Source of the DNA: JALYUA01 sp038329555
GTDB taxonomy: Bacteria; Acidobacteriota; Thermoanaerobaculia; UBA5066; Gp7-AA6
NCBI GenBank assembly: GCA_038329555.1
Contig: JBBQNC010000040.1
Location: 1 to 18,682, forward strand
Length of the DNA stretch: 18,682 nt
Reading direction: 5' to 3'
Below are positions 6,487 through 14,015 of this stretch, one piece after another (the stretch's first letter is position 1; each line of letters begins with the position of its first letter). The position numbers were made by a program, and so were the translations under genes. Under the pieces are notes generated by a model that saw only the letters and a program-made list of their open reading frames with translations, made no database searches and was not told the origin of the DNA.

Positions 6487-7953
6487 ATGAATACCAGGAA
6501 CTTCCGGGCGGCCGCGTTCGCGGGCGCCCTCGTCCTCGCCGGGATCGCCGCCGCGCCGTCTCCCCTCGCGGCGCAGACCACGTTCCACAAGTACGTGGCT
6601 CTCGGCGACAGCATCACGGCGGGCGTCCAGGGCGCGTGCCTCGTCGGCCGCAACCAGCAGACCGCCTATCCGAAGCTCGTGGCGGAATCTCTGGGGATCA
6701 CGGACTTCCAGACCCCGCTCGTTGCGGAGAGCGCCACCGTCACCAACCCGGCCTCCGCGTGCCTCGGCGCGAGGCTCGTCGGCACGTCGATTCTCCCCGG
6801 TCCCGTGTCTCAGCCGGGCGGCCCGTTGAACGGCACTCTCGCGCGGCCCTACGACAACCTCGGGATCCCGTTCGCGCGCGTCCGGGACCTCGTCGATCTC
6901 AAGAACTCCAACCCGGCCGGCGGGGGCGTCCAGACCGCCGCCGCGCTCGTTCTCCGCAACTTCACCGGGAGCCCCTTCGCCGGCTTGAGCGCGGTCGACG
7001 AGGCGAACCTGCTCTCCCCGTCCCCGGATCTCGTCTCCCTGTGGATCGGCAACAACGACGTCCTCGGCGCCGCGACGTCCGGCGTCGCCATCGACGGCGT
7101 GACGGTCACCACGAAGGCGGATTTCGATGCGAAGTACGCCGAGGTCGTGGCCGGAATCCAGCACTCGGGACGGACCCTCGTCTTCCTGAACATTCCGGAC
7201 GTCACGGCGATCCCGTTCGCGACGACCATCCCGATCCAGCGGACGGTCGGGGCGAACACGATCCGGTTCCTCGGCCCGCGGACGACCGACACCTGCTCGA
7301 CGGCGCCCTGCCCTCTCCCGGACGGAACCCTGCTGACGCTTCAGGCGCAGGCGCTCCTGGCGCAGGGCGTGGGAATCCCCGTGGCCGCGGGGGGAACGGG
7401 GCAGCCCCTTCCCGACGGCGGCTTCGACCCGACGACCGGTATCCTCACGCCGGGCGTGATCCTCTATCCAGCCGAGATTTCGCTCCTTCAGTCGCGGACG
7501 AACGAGTACAACGCGACGATCGGCGCCGCTGCGGCGGCCAACGGCGGGATCCTGGTCGACGTCCACGAGATCTTCAACGACGCCAAAACGAACGGCTTCT
7601 CCATCGCCGGCATCAACCTCACGACCGGCCTCCTCGTCGGAGGTCTCTTCTCCGCCGACGGCGTCCATCCGTCCAACGTCGGACAGGCCATCGTCGCGGA
7701 CGAGATCATCAAGGCCTTGAACCGAGTTGCGGGCACCGACTATCCCGAACCGAACTTCGCCACCGCGCTCTTCACGGTCAACGTTCCGCCAGGCACGGCA
7801 ACCCTGAGCGCGAACGAACTCTGGCAGTCCCTCCTCGCGAACCTGCCGGAGGGCATTCTCGTGGCGCTTCCGACCGAGGAGCGCGCCGCCCCGATGGTCC
7901 CGGCGCGCCCGCATCGAACCCGAAGGACCGAGAGACGCGAGCCGAGCCGCTGA
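6487..7953 (+). CDS. Secreted SGNH/GDSL-family hydrolase
   Basis: This 488-residue esterase/lipase-like enzyme carries a signal peptide (residues 1 to ~28, hydrophobic FAGALVLAGIAAA, cleavage near LAAQ). SGNH blocks are visible: GDSITAG with nucleophile Ser42, the IGNNDVLG block with Asn190, and ADGVHPSN with the Asp391/His394 pair. All catalytic residues are present, so an active ester hydrolase is expected in the periplasm or outside the cell. The ~60 residues after the last block end in a very basic, Arg-rich tail. ATG 6487 is preferred over ATG 6475 because GGAGA (6477-6481) sits at ideal distance from 6487, whereas nothing like a ribosome-binding site precedes 6475. It lies 14 bases after the FadL-type gene, which suggests that the hydrolase releases fatty acids or similar products that the channel imports. 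Natural substrate is unknown. Confidence 0.9.
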   Translation: MNTRNFRAAAFAGALVLAGIAAAPSPLAAQTTFHKYVALGDSITAGVQGACLVGRNQQTAYPKLVAESLGITDFQTPLVAESATVTNPASACLGARLVGTSILPGPVSQPGGPLNGTLARPYDNLGIPFARVRDLVDLKNSNPAGGGVQTAAALVLRNFTGSPFAGLSAVDEANLLSPSPDLVSLWIGNNDVLGAATSGVAIDGVTVTTKADFDAKYAEVVAGIQHSGRTLVFLNIPDVTAIPFATTIPIQRTVGANTIRFLGPRTTDTCSTAPCPLPDGTLLTLQAQALLAQGVGIPVAAGGTGQPLPDGGFDPTTGILTPGVILYPAEISLLQSRTNEYNATIGAAAAANGGILVDVHEIFNDAKTNGFSIAGINLTTGLLVGGLFSADGVHPSNVGQAIVADEIIKALNRVAGTDYPEPNFATALFTVNVPPGTATLSANELWQSLLANLPEGILVALPTEERAAPMVPARPHRTRRTERREPSR

Positions 7954-7973
7954 GCCGTCTCCTCCGGCATTCG

Positions 7974-8010
7974 AGCCCCGGCGGCCGACCGGCCCCGGGG
8001 CTTTTCGTTT
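7974..8010 (+). terminator. Rho-independent terminator after the FadL/SGNH operon
   Basis: AGCCCCGG (7974-7981) pairs perfectly with CCGGGGCT (7995-8002), and the stem runs into TTTCGTTTT. The structure lies 20 bases after the SGNH hydrolase stop codon and isolates the operon from efp. Confidence 0.85.
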
Positions 8011-8069
8011 TGCGGTCGGAGACTCGAGCCTTCCGCGAGCGGCCGCTTTCTTTCTCCCCCGGCCTCTGC

Positions 8070-8075
8070 TAGATT
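8070..8075 (+). promoter_or_regulatory. Candidate -10 box of efp
   Basis: TAGATT is identical to the -10 box proposed for the fadL-like operon. The expected -35 position (about 8046-8052) holds only a pyrimidine run, TTTCTTT, so the -35 is weak. Transcription would begin near 8082, leaving a ~20-base leader with GGAG at 8090-8093. Confidence 0.45.
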
Positions 8076-8101
8076 TCGCCGTCTTTTTCGGAGCGACCGC
8101 C

Positions 8102-8662
8102 ATGATGATCCCAGCCACCCAGATTCGAGCCGGCACCCTCGTCATCTACAACGGGGAGCTGCATCGCGTCCATGGCATGGTCCACAAGACTCCCGGCAAT
8201 CTTCGGGGCTTCGTCCAGGTCAAGATGCGGAACCTCCGCAACGGCTCGATGACCGAGCACCGTTTCGGGTCGACCGACCGCGTCGAGAAGGCCTCCCTCG
8301 ACGAGAAGGAGATGGAGTACCTCTACTCGGACTCGGCGGGCCATCACTTCATGGACCAGGGCAACTACGAGCAAGTCACGCTCTCCGACGAGGTGATCGG
8401 CGAGCAGATGAAGTACCTCCTGCCGAACACGGTCATCCACGTCGATTTCTACGAGGAGAACCCGGTCGGGATCGAGCTTCCCAACACGGTGTCGCTCAAG
8501 GTCAAGGAGACGTCGCCCGGCATGAAGGGGGCGACGGCGTCGGCCTCCTACAAACCGGCCGTTCTCGAGACCGGCCTCGAGGTCATGGTCCCGCAGTTCA
8601 TCGAGGCGGGGACGACGATCAAGGTCGACACCCGGGACGATTCCTATCTCGAGAGGGCCTAG
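8102..8662 (+). CDS. efp: Translation elongation factor P
   Basis: EF-P binds the ribosome between the P and E sites and relieves stalling at consecutive prolines. The 186-residue length and three-domain layout fit the family: an N-terminal KOW-like domain (1-~65), then two OB domains, with the family signatures HHFMDQGNYEQ, PNTVSLKVKETSPGMKGATAS and the C-terminal KVDTRDDSYLERA. The loop tip of domain I, which carries the modified Lys34 in E. coli or Arg32 in the EarP type, reads TPGNLRG here, so the tip residue is Asn33. It therefore cannot receive beta-lysylation or rhamnosylation, and no epmA, epmB or earP homologue is in the window. ATG 8102 is chosen because GGAG lies 8 bases upstream; ATG 8105 would lose only one Met. 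It is monocistronic, bounded by a terminator and a 188-base gap. Confidence 0.96.
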   Translation: MMIPATQIRAGTLVIYNGELHRVHGMVHKTPGNLRGFVQVKMRNLRNGSMTEHRFGSTDRVEKASLDEKEMEYLYSDSAGHHFMDQGNYEQVTLSDEVIGEQMKYLLPNTVIHVDFYEENPVGIELPNTVSLKVKETSPGMKGATASASYKPAVLETGLEVMVPQFIEAGTTIKVDTRDDSYLERA

Positions 8663-8729
8663 CGTCGAACATCGCCGCCCACGCCCGGGGCGGGCCGGCC
8701 TTCAAAATCCCCTAACAGCTCTCAGCACG

Positions 8730-8741
8730 ACGGATATCCGT
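8730..8741. repeat. 12-bp perfect palindrome downstream of efp
   Basis: ACGGATATCCGT is self-complementary. It lies in the 188-base gap between efp and the M23 peptidase gene and is followed by TTCGT, so it could be a weak efp terminator or a protein-binding site. The remainder of 8663-8814 shows no tRNA, small RNA or open frame that I can support. Confidence 0.5.
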
Positions 8742-8769
8742 TTCGTCCCTTCAGGAGTCCGGTTTCCGG

Positions 8770-8786
8770 TATGCTGGATCAGCATA
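8770..8786. promoter_or_regulatory. 17-bp palindrome upstream of the M23 gene promoter
   Basis: TATGCTG and CAGCATA are perfect 7-bp arms around GAT. The site lies 29 bases upstream of the -35 box of the M23 peptidase promoter, in the position of an activator or repressor operator. No T-run follows, so a terminator role is less likely. Confidence 0.45.
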
Positions 8787-8814
8787 ACTAATTGATTCGA
8801 CAAGACCTTTTTGC

Positions 8815-8843
8815 TTGACGGGGCCCCGGGCCGCCCGAATAAT
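8815..8843 (+). promoter_or_regulatory. Strong sigma70-type promoter of the M23 peptidase gene
   Basis: TTGACG (8815-8820) and AATAAT (8838-8843) are separated by exactly 17 bases, each matching consensus at 5 of 6 positions. The -10 ends only 7 bases before GTG 8851, so the transcript should start at or next to the start codon and be leaderless or nearly so. Confidence 0.75.
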
Positions 8844-8850
8844 CGGATCC

Positions 8851-9930
8851 GTGCGAAACACCCCGGTCATCCGGGTGGCCGCTCTGGCCGCCCTCCTCGC
8901 CTTCGGCGTGTCCGACCGCGTGGAGGCCCGCCACAGGAGCCACGCCCCCGCCGGCAAGAAGGCCCCCGCCGCCGTCCGGGCGGGCCGCGGGGCCCGGGTC
9001 CACGGCCGAAAGGCCGCCCCGGCCCGGCATCGCGTCGCCAAAAAAGCCGGTCGGACCACGCCTGCCCGCCGGCACGGCAAACGGGGCGCCGCGCATGGTT
9101 CCCGGCGCCCGCCCGGCCGGACGCTCGTCCATCAGAACGGCCGGGGAGAGGTCGTCGTCGACCGCGTGAACGTGGTCCTCGCCGAGACGAGCGAGGCGAT
9201 CGCGGGCCCCTCCCCGGAAATGCAGAACTATCCGCCCGCTCCCTGCGAGGGCTCCGACGTCGTGATCGAGGCCCACCTCCACGACGTCGAGTCGAACGCC
9301 TCCGAATCCGACGCCGGCGACATATCCTCCCCGGGGGAGAGCGAGGAGGCGGAGGTCGCCTCCGCCGCCGCGGCGCCTTCGGGGCCCCGGGCGAGCATCT
9401 CGCGGATCGCCCGGAAAGTCGGCTCGTTCTTCCGGCCCAAGTCGTCCGAATCCGAGGTGAAGCCCCAGGACGTCGACCTGACCGACCTCGTCTCGAAGGA
9501 CTTCCTGATTCCCGTCGCCGGCGTGGACGCCGAGCGGCTGAGGGACTCGTTCCTCTCCTCCCGGGGACGGCACGCCAAGCACCTCGCGATCGACATCGGC
9601 GCGCCGAAGGGGACTCCGATCCTCGCCACCACCGACGGGGAGATCACCCGGATCACGCGGGAGCGCCGGGGCGGCAAGTCGGTCTATCAGAAGGACGCGA
9701 CCGGCCAGTACCTCCTCTTCTATTGCCATCTGTCCGACTACGCCGAGGACCTGGCGGTCGGGAGCACGGTGCGCAAGGGCGAGGTGATCGGCTTCGTCGG
9801 GTCGACGGGCCACGTCATTGGCGGGTCCCACCTTCACTTCTCGATCACCCGCCTGCCGAATGACGACTCGAACTTCCGTAAGGGCCTGGCGATCAACCCG
9901 TACCTGCTGTTCCTGGCCGGAGTGCCCTAA
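8851..9930 (+). CDS. Secreted M23-family (LytM-type) metallopeptidase
   Basis: This 359-residue protein is predicted to cut peptidoglycan cross-links or regulate amidases outside the cytoplasm. The N-terminus is a signal peptide (VIRVAALAALLAFGV). Residues ~28-95 are an unusual basic stretch rich in Ala, Arg, Lys, His and Pro, followed by an acidic, Ser/Glu-rich linker. The C-terminal M23 domain (~230-345) has the complete zinc site: His244 and Asp248 in HLAID, His293 in FYCHLSD, and His327/His329 in SHLHF. It is therefore likely active rather than a degenerate EnvC/NlpD-type activator. GTG 8851 is chosen because the signal peptide begins there and the promoter's -10 box ends 7 bases upstream. 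The frame can be extended back to TTG 8815, but that would place coding sequence over the promoter. The gene is monocistronic and converges with the following oxidoreductase gene. Confidence 0.9.
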   Translation: MRNTPVIRVAALAALLAFGVSDRVEARHRSHAPAGKKAPAAVRAGRGARVHGRKAAPARHRVAKKAGRTTPARRHGKRGAAHGSRRPPGRTLVHQNGRGEVVVDRVNVVLAETSEAIAGPSPEMQNYPPAPCEGSDVVIEAHLHDVESNASESDAGDISSPGESEEAEVASAAAAPSGPRASISRIARKVGSFFRPKSSESEVKPQDVDLTDLVSKDFLIPVAGVDAERLRDSFLSSRGRHAKHLAIDIGAPKGTPILATTDGEITRITRERRGGKSVYQKDATGQYLLFYCHLSDYAEDLAVGSTVRKGEVIGFVGSTGHVIGGSHLHFSITRLPNDDSNFRKGLAINPYLLFLAGVP

Positions 9931-10040
9931 AGCGGAGCCGGGCTCGTACCGGGGTCTCACCGTCTGGATTTTCCCGCCGGCTCCAAAATCCGAGAGTTCA
10001 GAGTCAGTCCGGCCGGGTTAGACCGAAGCCGATTCGGGGA

Positions 10041-13000
10041 TTAGATTCGCGGGACCTGGCTCCTCGTCAGCAACCGATCGATCCACAGGTTCGTCAGCTT
10101 CTCCGAGACGGTGTTCTGCCGGAGCCGGGCGGCGAGGTTCTCCCAGTCCATCTCGTCCAACAGCTGGTCCTGGTTCATGCAGGAGAAGACGATCTCCTTT
10201 TCCCTCAGCGTCACGGGGTCGATGTGCCGCTGGAGGCACTGCGCGCAGACTTCCTTCATCATGCACTGCATCGGCGAGTTGATCGACCCGATGCCGACGT
10301 GGCCGGGCTTCAAGTACGGCGCGAGGACGGCGTGGCGAGCCTTCGCGACCGCCGACATCATGCGATCCGATCCGATGACGATGATCCGCTCGGCCTCCGA
10401 GAGGAGGATCGGGGGCGGGCCGAGCCGTCCCGTCGCGTAGGCGACCATCGCTTCGACGACGTTGCCGACGAACTCGCGGTCGGCGGGCCGCCGCGCCGGG
10501 ATGTTCCTGCCCCGGTCGACGGACAGCACGAGGACGTCCGCGGCGGCCTCGATGTCCTCCCTTTTGTAGAAGTCGTCGGCGTTCTTGTACCCGGCGAAGT
10601 ACAGGACGCGGTTCCCGAGGGCGCGGGCCTTCTTCCCGATCGAGAAGAGGACGGCGTTGCCGAGGCCTCCTCCGCAGAGAAGGATCGTCCCGTCCCGGGG
10701 GAGCTCGGTCGCGGTGCCGGTGGGGCCCATCACGAGGACAGGCTCTCCGGGCCGCAGGACGCTGCAGAGCCGCGAGGAGCCTCCGATCTCCAGGGCGATC
10801 ATTGAGAGCAAACCGTGTTCGGCGTCGACCCAGGCTCCCGTCAGGGCGAGCGGCTCGATCAAGAGCGGTGCGCCGCCGGCGCGGGGCGCCGCCGCCTCCA
10901 GGTTCTGGAGTCGGAAGAACTGCCCGGGCTGGAAGTTCGCCGCGGCGGCGGGCGCCCGCACGACCACCTCGACGATGGTGGGCGTCAGGCGGCGCACCTC
11001 GTGCACCGTCGCCGTCAGGAGATCCTCCATCCGCCGCCGGAAAGCGGCCCACTCGTCGTCTTTGAGCGGCGCACCGGCAATCGTCTGCCCCGGCGCGGGG
11101 CCGCCCAGGGCGTCCGTGATCGGCCGGTATCCGTTCCTGGCCGACGCCATCGCCTTGACGACGTTCCCGTTGTAGGCCGGGTGGTTGTCTCCGAAGAAGC
11201 TGATCAGGCGCCCGCCCCGGTTGTAGCCGGTGAAGAACGCGCCCTGGTCGTCGGCGGCCGCCGGCTCGAGCGTCCAGCCACCCGATCCGTCCGGCACGGC
11301 GTGATGCGGGAGGAAGAAGCGCCGCCGCTCGTCCATCCGGAACGTGCCCGGCCATTCCTTCTCGTACGTGATGTTCGGGGTTGTCCCGGCGGCGACGAGG
11401 CAGGAGCGGGCCGGCAGCTCGACCACGTCCCCGGGGCCCGCGCGCCGGAACCGCACGGCCTTCAAGTGGCCGTGCTCGTCGGCGACCGCCTCCTGGGGCT
11501 CGAGCCCTTCGACGAAGGAGATCCCCTCCTCGAGAGCCTTGATGATCTCCTCGTGGTTCAGGCGGTAGGCCGGGGAATCCTCCATCGCGCGCCGATAGAC
11601 GATCGAGACGCCGCCCCAGTCGCTGCAGAGCCTCGCGAAATGGGGCTTCTCGCCGGCGGCGCGGGCGCGCTCCCGCTCCCGCCGCACCTCCGTGCCGTGG
11701 TGGAGGAGCCGGTCGAGCAGGTCCCGCTCCTCGGCGTCGAAGGGGGCGCGAATGGCCGGCTCTCCGCGCTCGGCGATCAGGCTCTCGTAGCGGACGAGGA
11801 CCTTCTCCGCCTGGATCGGGTAGTACGCGAGGAGCTCCGTTGCCGTGTCGATGGCCGTCAGCCCGCCGCCGATGACGACGGCCGGCAGCTCGGCCTGCAG
11901 GTTGGCGAGCGCGTCGTCCTTGAACGCTCCGGTCAGCTGGAGCGCCATCAGGAAGTCCGAGGCCTTCCGGACCCCCCGGATCAGATTGTTCTTCATCCCG
12001 ATGATCGTCGGCCGCCCGGCCCCCGCCGCGATCGCGACGTGGTCGAACCCGGCGTCGAATGCCTGCTCGGCTGTGATCGTTCCGCCGAAGCGCACTCCAC
12101 CGAGCGCCGCGAACCGGGCGCGCCGCGTGAGCGTCAGGTGGATCAGCGTCAGGAAGTTCTTGTCCCAGCGGACGGTGATCCCGTACTCGGAGACGCCGCC
12201 GAACCCGGCGAGGGGGCGTCGGTCGAGCGGCCGGGCGATCTCGGCCCAGTCCCGGATCGGCCGGATCCCGGCGCCGTCCGCCCCCGTCCAGTCGCCCGGC
12301 AGGGGCTCGATCTTCAAGCCGTCCACGCCGACGACCCCGAACCCCTCGTTTAAGAGGTAGTGCGCGAGCGTGTAACCGGCTGGCCCCAGCCCGACGACCA
12401 GAACCTTCCGGCCGTTGTAGGAGACGGCGTGCGGCCGTGCGGGGGAGAGAGGGTTCCAGCGCGTCAGGAGGCCGTAGATCTCGACGCCCCAGGGAAGGCT
12501 CAACACGTCGGTCAGGACGCCCGTCTCGATCTGGGGGATGTTCACCGGCTCCTGCTTCTGGAAGATGCAGCTCTTCATGCAGTCGTTGCAGATCCGGTGG
12601 CCGGTCCCCGGGCACATCGGGTTGTCGACGCAGACGATGGCGAGCGCGCCGATCGAGTCCCCCTCGCGCCGCAGGGCGTGCATCTCGGAGATCTTCTCGT
12701 CCAGCGGACAGCCTGGAAGGGCCACGCCGAGAGGGTTCTTCTGAAACGTGTCCGTCTTGGGATCGAAGAAGCCCTTGGAGCAGGAGTCCTTCTCCCGCTC
12801 GTGACAGAGCAGACAGTAATGAGTCTCGCCCAGCACCTGCCGGGGGTGCATCCGAGGATCGGTGAGGCCGAAGCCGTCCCGGCGCCGGCGGTGGTCGACG
12901 GGGCCGACGCGCTCTTCCGGCAGGGAGGGATTCGGCCTCTCCGTGTGCACGAGCGCCGAATAGTCGAGGGTCTCGGGGAGCCGGAGGCTCGCCCACTCCC

Positions 13001-13745
13001 GGATCTCGCTCCGCCAGAGGGGGTGGCGCATGCGCAGGTTCGTCCAGGCGGCGTACGCCTTCACGATCGACTCGACGAACGCCAGGAGGCCTTCGTCCCC
13101 CCCGCCGGGCGCGACGAGTCCGGATGCGGCGGGGAGAGCGGCCGCCCGCCACGCGAGCTCCTCGGCGCGCGCGCGGGCCGCGGGCGGGACCTCTGGGATC
13201 TTCTTCTGGCGGAGCGCGGCGATGAAGTCCGCCTCGAGGTCGATCAGGCCCGCTCCGAGACGCGCCGTCGCGAGCTCCGGGTCGGTCGCCCAGGGCAGCT
13301 CGGGATGGATCCCCTCGATGGCCCTGCCCATCGCCGCGACCCGGTCGGCCTCGGGGGACGCGAGGTCGGGAAGCGGCGCGCGGACGGCCCGGCGCTGCAC
13401 GAAATCCCGCCGGAACCGGAAGAGGACCGCCTCGGGCACCGCGACCTCGATCTGCGCCTGCCACTCCCGCTCGACGCCGAAGAGGCCCGCGACGAAGCGC
13501 CCCAGGACCCGTCCCGCGTCGACCAGGATCCGAGAGCGGGCCAGGGGGTCGAAGGAGGCGGGCTCCCTCCGGTACGCGTCGAGCCGTGCGGCGACCTCCG
13601 CGTCTTCGGCGGCGAGAAACGCGAGGAACGCCCGGTCGAGATCGGCGAGGCGCTCCTCGCGATGGAGATCCTGGTAGGTGAAGCCGGCGACACCGAGCGG
13701 GAAATCCCTGATGGCGGGGGCCGGTGGAGCGATTTCGGTAGGCAA
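10041..13745 (-). CDS. Multidomain Fe-S flavoprotein oxidoreductase, NfnB-NfnA-like fusion
   Basis: This 1234-residue protein looks like two electron-transfer enzymes in one chain. Residues 1-~300 are an unrecognised, mostly helical region. Next comes a GltD/dihydropyrimidine-dehydrogenase-type 4Fe-4S domain with Cys311, 314, 322, 346 and Cys378, 386, 389, 393. Then follows a two-dinucleotide oxidoreductase: the FAD motif GLGPAG at 452-457 and NAD(P) motif GGGLTAID at 626-633. The C-terminal third is an FNR/PyrK-like reductase with the flavin-binding FQPGQFFRL region, the NAD-binding CGGGLGNAV at 1024-1032, and a 2Fe-2S site at Cys1161, 1167, 1170 and 1189. NfnAB and GltD/PyrK-type complexes normally place these halves on separate subunits. 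The substrate is not evident. The start is TTG 13745, weakly supported: it has no ribosome-binding site, but a TACAAT box sits 8 bases upstream. Confidence 0.85.
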   Translation of the reverse strand: MPTEIAPPAPAIRDFPLGVAGFTYQDLHREERLADLDRAFLAFLAAEDAEVAARLDAYRREPASFDPLARSRILVDAGRVLGRFVAGLFGVEREWQAQIEVAVPEAVLFRFRRDFVQRRAVRAPLPDLASPEADRVAAMGRAIEGIHPELPWATDPELATARLGAGLIDLEADFIAALRQKKIPEVPPAARARAEELAWRAAALPAASGLVAPGGGDEGLLAFVESIVKAYAAWTNLRMRHPLWRSEIREWASLRLPETLDYSALVHTERPNPSLPEERVGPVDHRRRRDGFGLTDPRMHPRQVLGETHYCLLCHEREKDSCSKGFFDPKTDTFQKNPLGVALPGCPLDEKISEMHALRREGDSIGALAIVCVDNPMCPGTGHRICNDCMKSCIFQKQEPVNIPQIETGVLTDVLSLPWGVEIYGLLTRWNPLSPARPHAVSYNGRKVLVVGLGPAGYTLAHYLLNEGFGVVGVDGLKIEPLPGDWTGADGAGIRPIRDWAEIARPLDRRPLAGFGGVSEYGITVRWDKNFLTLIHLTLTRRARFAALGGVRFGGTITAEQAFDAGFDHVAIAAGAGRPTIIGMKNNLIRGVRKASDFLMALQLTGAFKDDALANLQAELPAVVIGGGLTAIDTATELLAYYPIQAEKVLVRYESLIAERGEPAIRAPFDAEERDLLDRLLHHGTEVRRERERARAAGEKPHFARLCSDWGGVSIVYRRAMEDSPAYRLNHEEIIKALEEGISFVEGLEPQEAVADEHGHLKAVRFRRAGPGDVVELPARSCLVAAGTTPNITYEKEWPGTFRMDERRRFFLPHHAVPDGSGGWTLEPAAADDQGAFFTGYNRGGRLISFFGDNHPAYNGNVVKAMASARNGYRPITDALGGPAPGQTIAGAPLKDDEWAAFRRRMEDLLTATVHEVRRLTPTIVEVVVRAPAAAANFQPGQFFRLQNLEAAAPRAGGAPLLIEPLALTGAWVDAEHGLLSMIALEIGGSSRLCSVLRPGEPVLVMGPTGTATELPRDGTILLCGGGLGNAVLFSIGKKARALGNRVLYFAGYKNADDFYKREDIEAAADVLVLSVDRGRNIPARRPADREFVGNVVEAMVAYATGRLGPPPILLSEAERIIVIGSDRMMSAVAKARHAVLAPYLKPGHVGIGSINSPMQCMMKEVCAQCLQRHIDPVTLREKEIVFSCMNQDQLLDEMDWENLAARLRQNTVSEKLTNLWIDRLLTRSQVPRI

Positions 13746-13753
13746 CGGCGCGG

Positions 13754-13759
13754 ATTGTA
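13754..13759 (-). promoter_or_regulatory. Candidate -10 box of the large oxidoreductase gene
   Basis: On the minus strand this reads TACAAT, identical to the box before the kinase gene. It ends 8 bases before TTG 13745, consistent with a leaderless transcript. The -35 region is not recognisable. Confidence 0.45.
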
Positions 13760-13784
13760 GCGTGGCGGCGGTCGGACGCGTTGC

Positions 13785-13818
13785 GAGTTCTGAGTTCTGA
13801 GTTCTGAGTTCTGAGTTT
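13785..13818. repeat. Heptamer tandem repeat (GAGTTCT)n
   Basis: Four perfect GAGTTCT units (13785-13812) are followed by a partial unit GAGTTT. The array lies 40 bases upstream of the large oxidoreductase start, just beyond its candidate -10 box. A related fragment, GAGTTCAGAGTCAG, lies near 9992, on the other side of the same gene. Length variation by slippage could affect promoter spacing. Confidence 0.85.
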
Positions 13819-13890
13819 CAAGCAGGGAGTCTGGATTCGTCTCCCCATACTCATGACCCATTACTCACAACTCATTACGGCGACTCCATT

Positions 13891-13908
13891 GCGGCGCTCC
13901 CGCGCCGC
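13891..13908. repeat. GC-rich hairpin in the divergent intergenic region
   Basis: GCGGCGC (13891-13897) and GCGCCGC (13902-13908) form a perfect 7-bp stem with loop TCCC. There is no T-run. It sits between the divergent oxidoreductase and PerR-type regulator genes. Nearby 13844-13877 holds imperfect ACTCAT/ACTCAC repeats. No gene is supported in 13746-14015. Confidence 0.5.
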
Positions 13909-13994
13909 AGAGGGCGAGATTCCCGGGGCGTGAGTTTGTCCAGGCCGGGGCCGGCTGGCTCGGCCCGTTCCGGCTGGACATCGAACATCAATTG

Positions 13995-14011
13995 GTAATA
14001 GGATCCATTAC
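13995..14011. promoter_or_regulatory. Candidate PerR/Fur-type operator before the regulator gene
   Basis: GTAAT (13995-13999) and ATTAC (14007-14011) are inverted arms around 7 bases, ending 4 bases before ATG 14016. The AT-rich dyad stands out in GC-rich DNA and resembles the outer part of a PerR/Fur box. It overlaps a possible -10 (TAGGAT, 13999-14004) lying 18 bases after TGGACA (13975-13980). Binding here would block transcription of the whole four-gene cluster, that is, autoregulation. Confidence 0.55.
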
Positions 14012-14015
14012 TGAT

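Noticed and set aside
8815..8850. TTG 8815 as the M23 peptidase start
   Set aside because: It would translate through a near-consensus promoter (its own -35 box), and the signal peptide begins at GTG 8851.
8663..8850. A tRNA or small RNA between efp and the M23 gene
   Set aside because: No cloverleaf, anticodon arm or T-loop consensus is visible on either strand; the gap is explained by palindromes and a promoter.
9934..9984. Bidirectional terminator from GGAGCCGG (9934-9941) and CCGGCTCC (9977-9984)
   Set aside because: The arms are 35 bases apart and no T-run follows on either strand, so I do not call it a terminator. Otherwise 9931-10040 shows only the GAGTTCAGAGTCAG fragment.
10018..13854. 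A second, slightly longer minus-strand frame over the large oxidoreductase
   Set aside because: Its translation is Arg/Pro-rich low-complexity and has no motifs, whereas the 10041-13745 frame carries every cofactor motif.
13992..14015. TTG 13992 as the regulator start
   Set aside because: The extension would code across the candidate operator and -10; ATG 14016 gives the usual Fur-family N-terminus.
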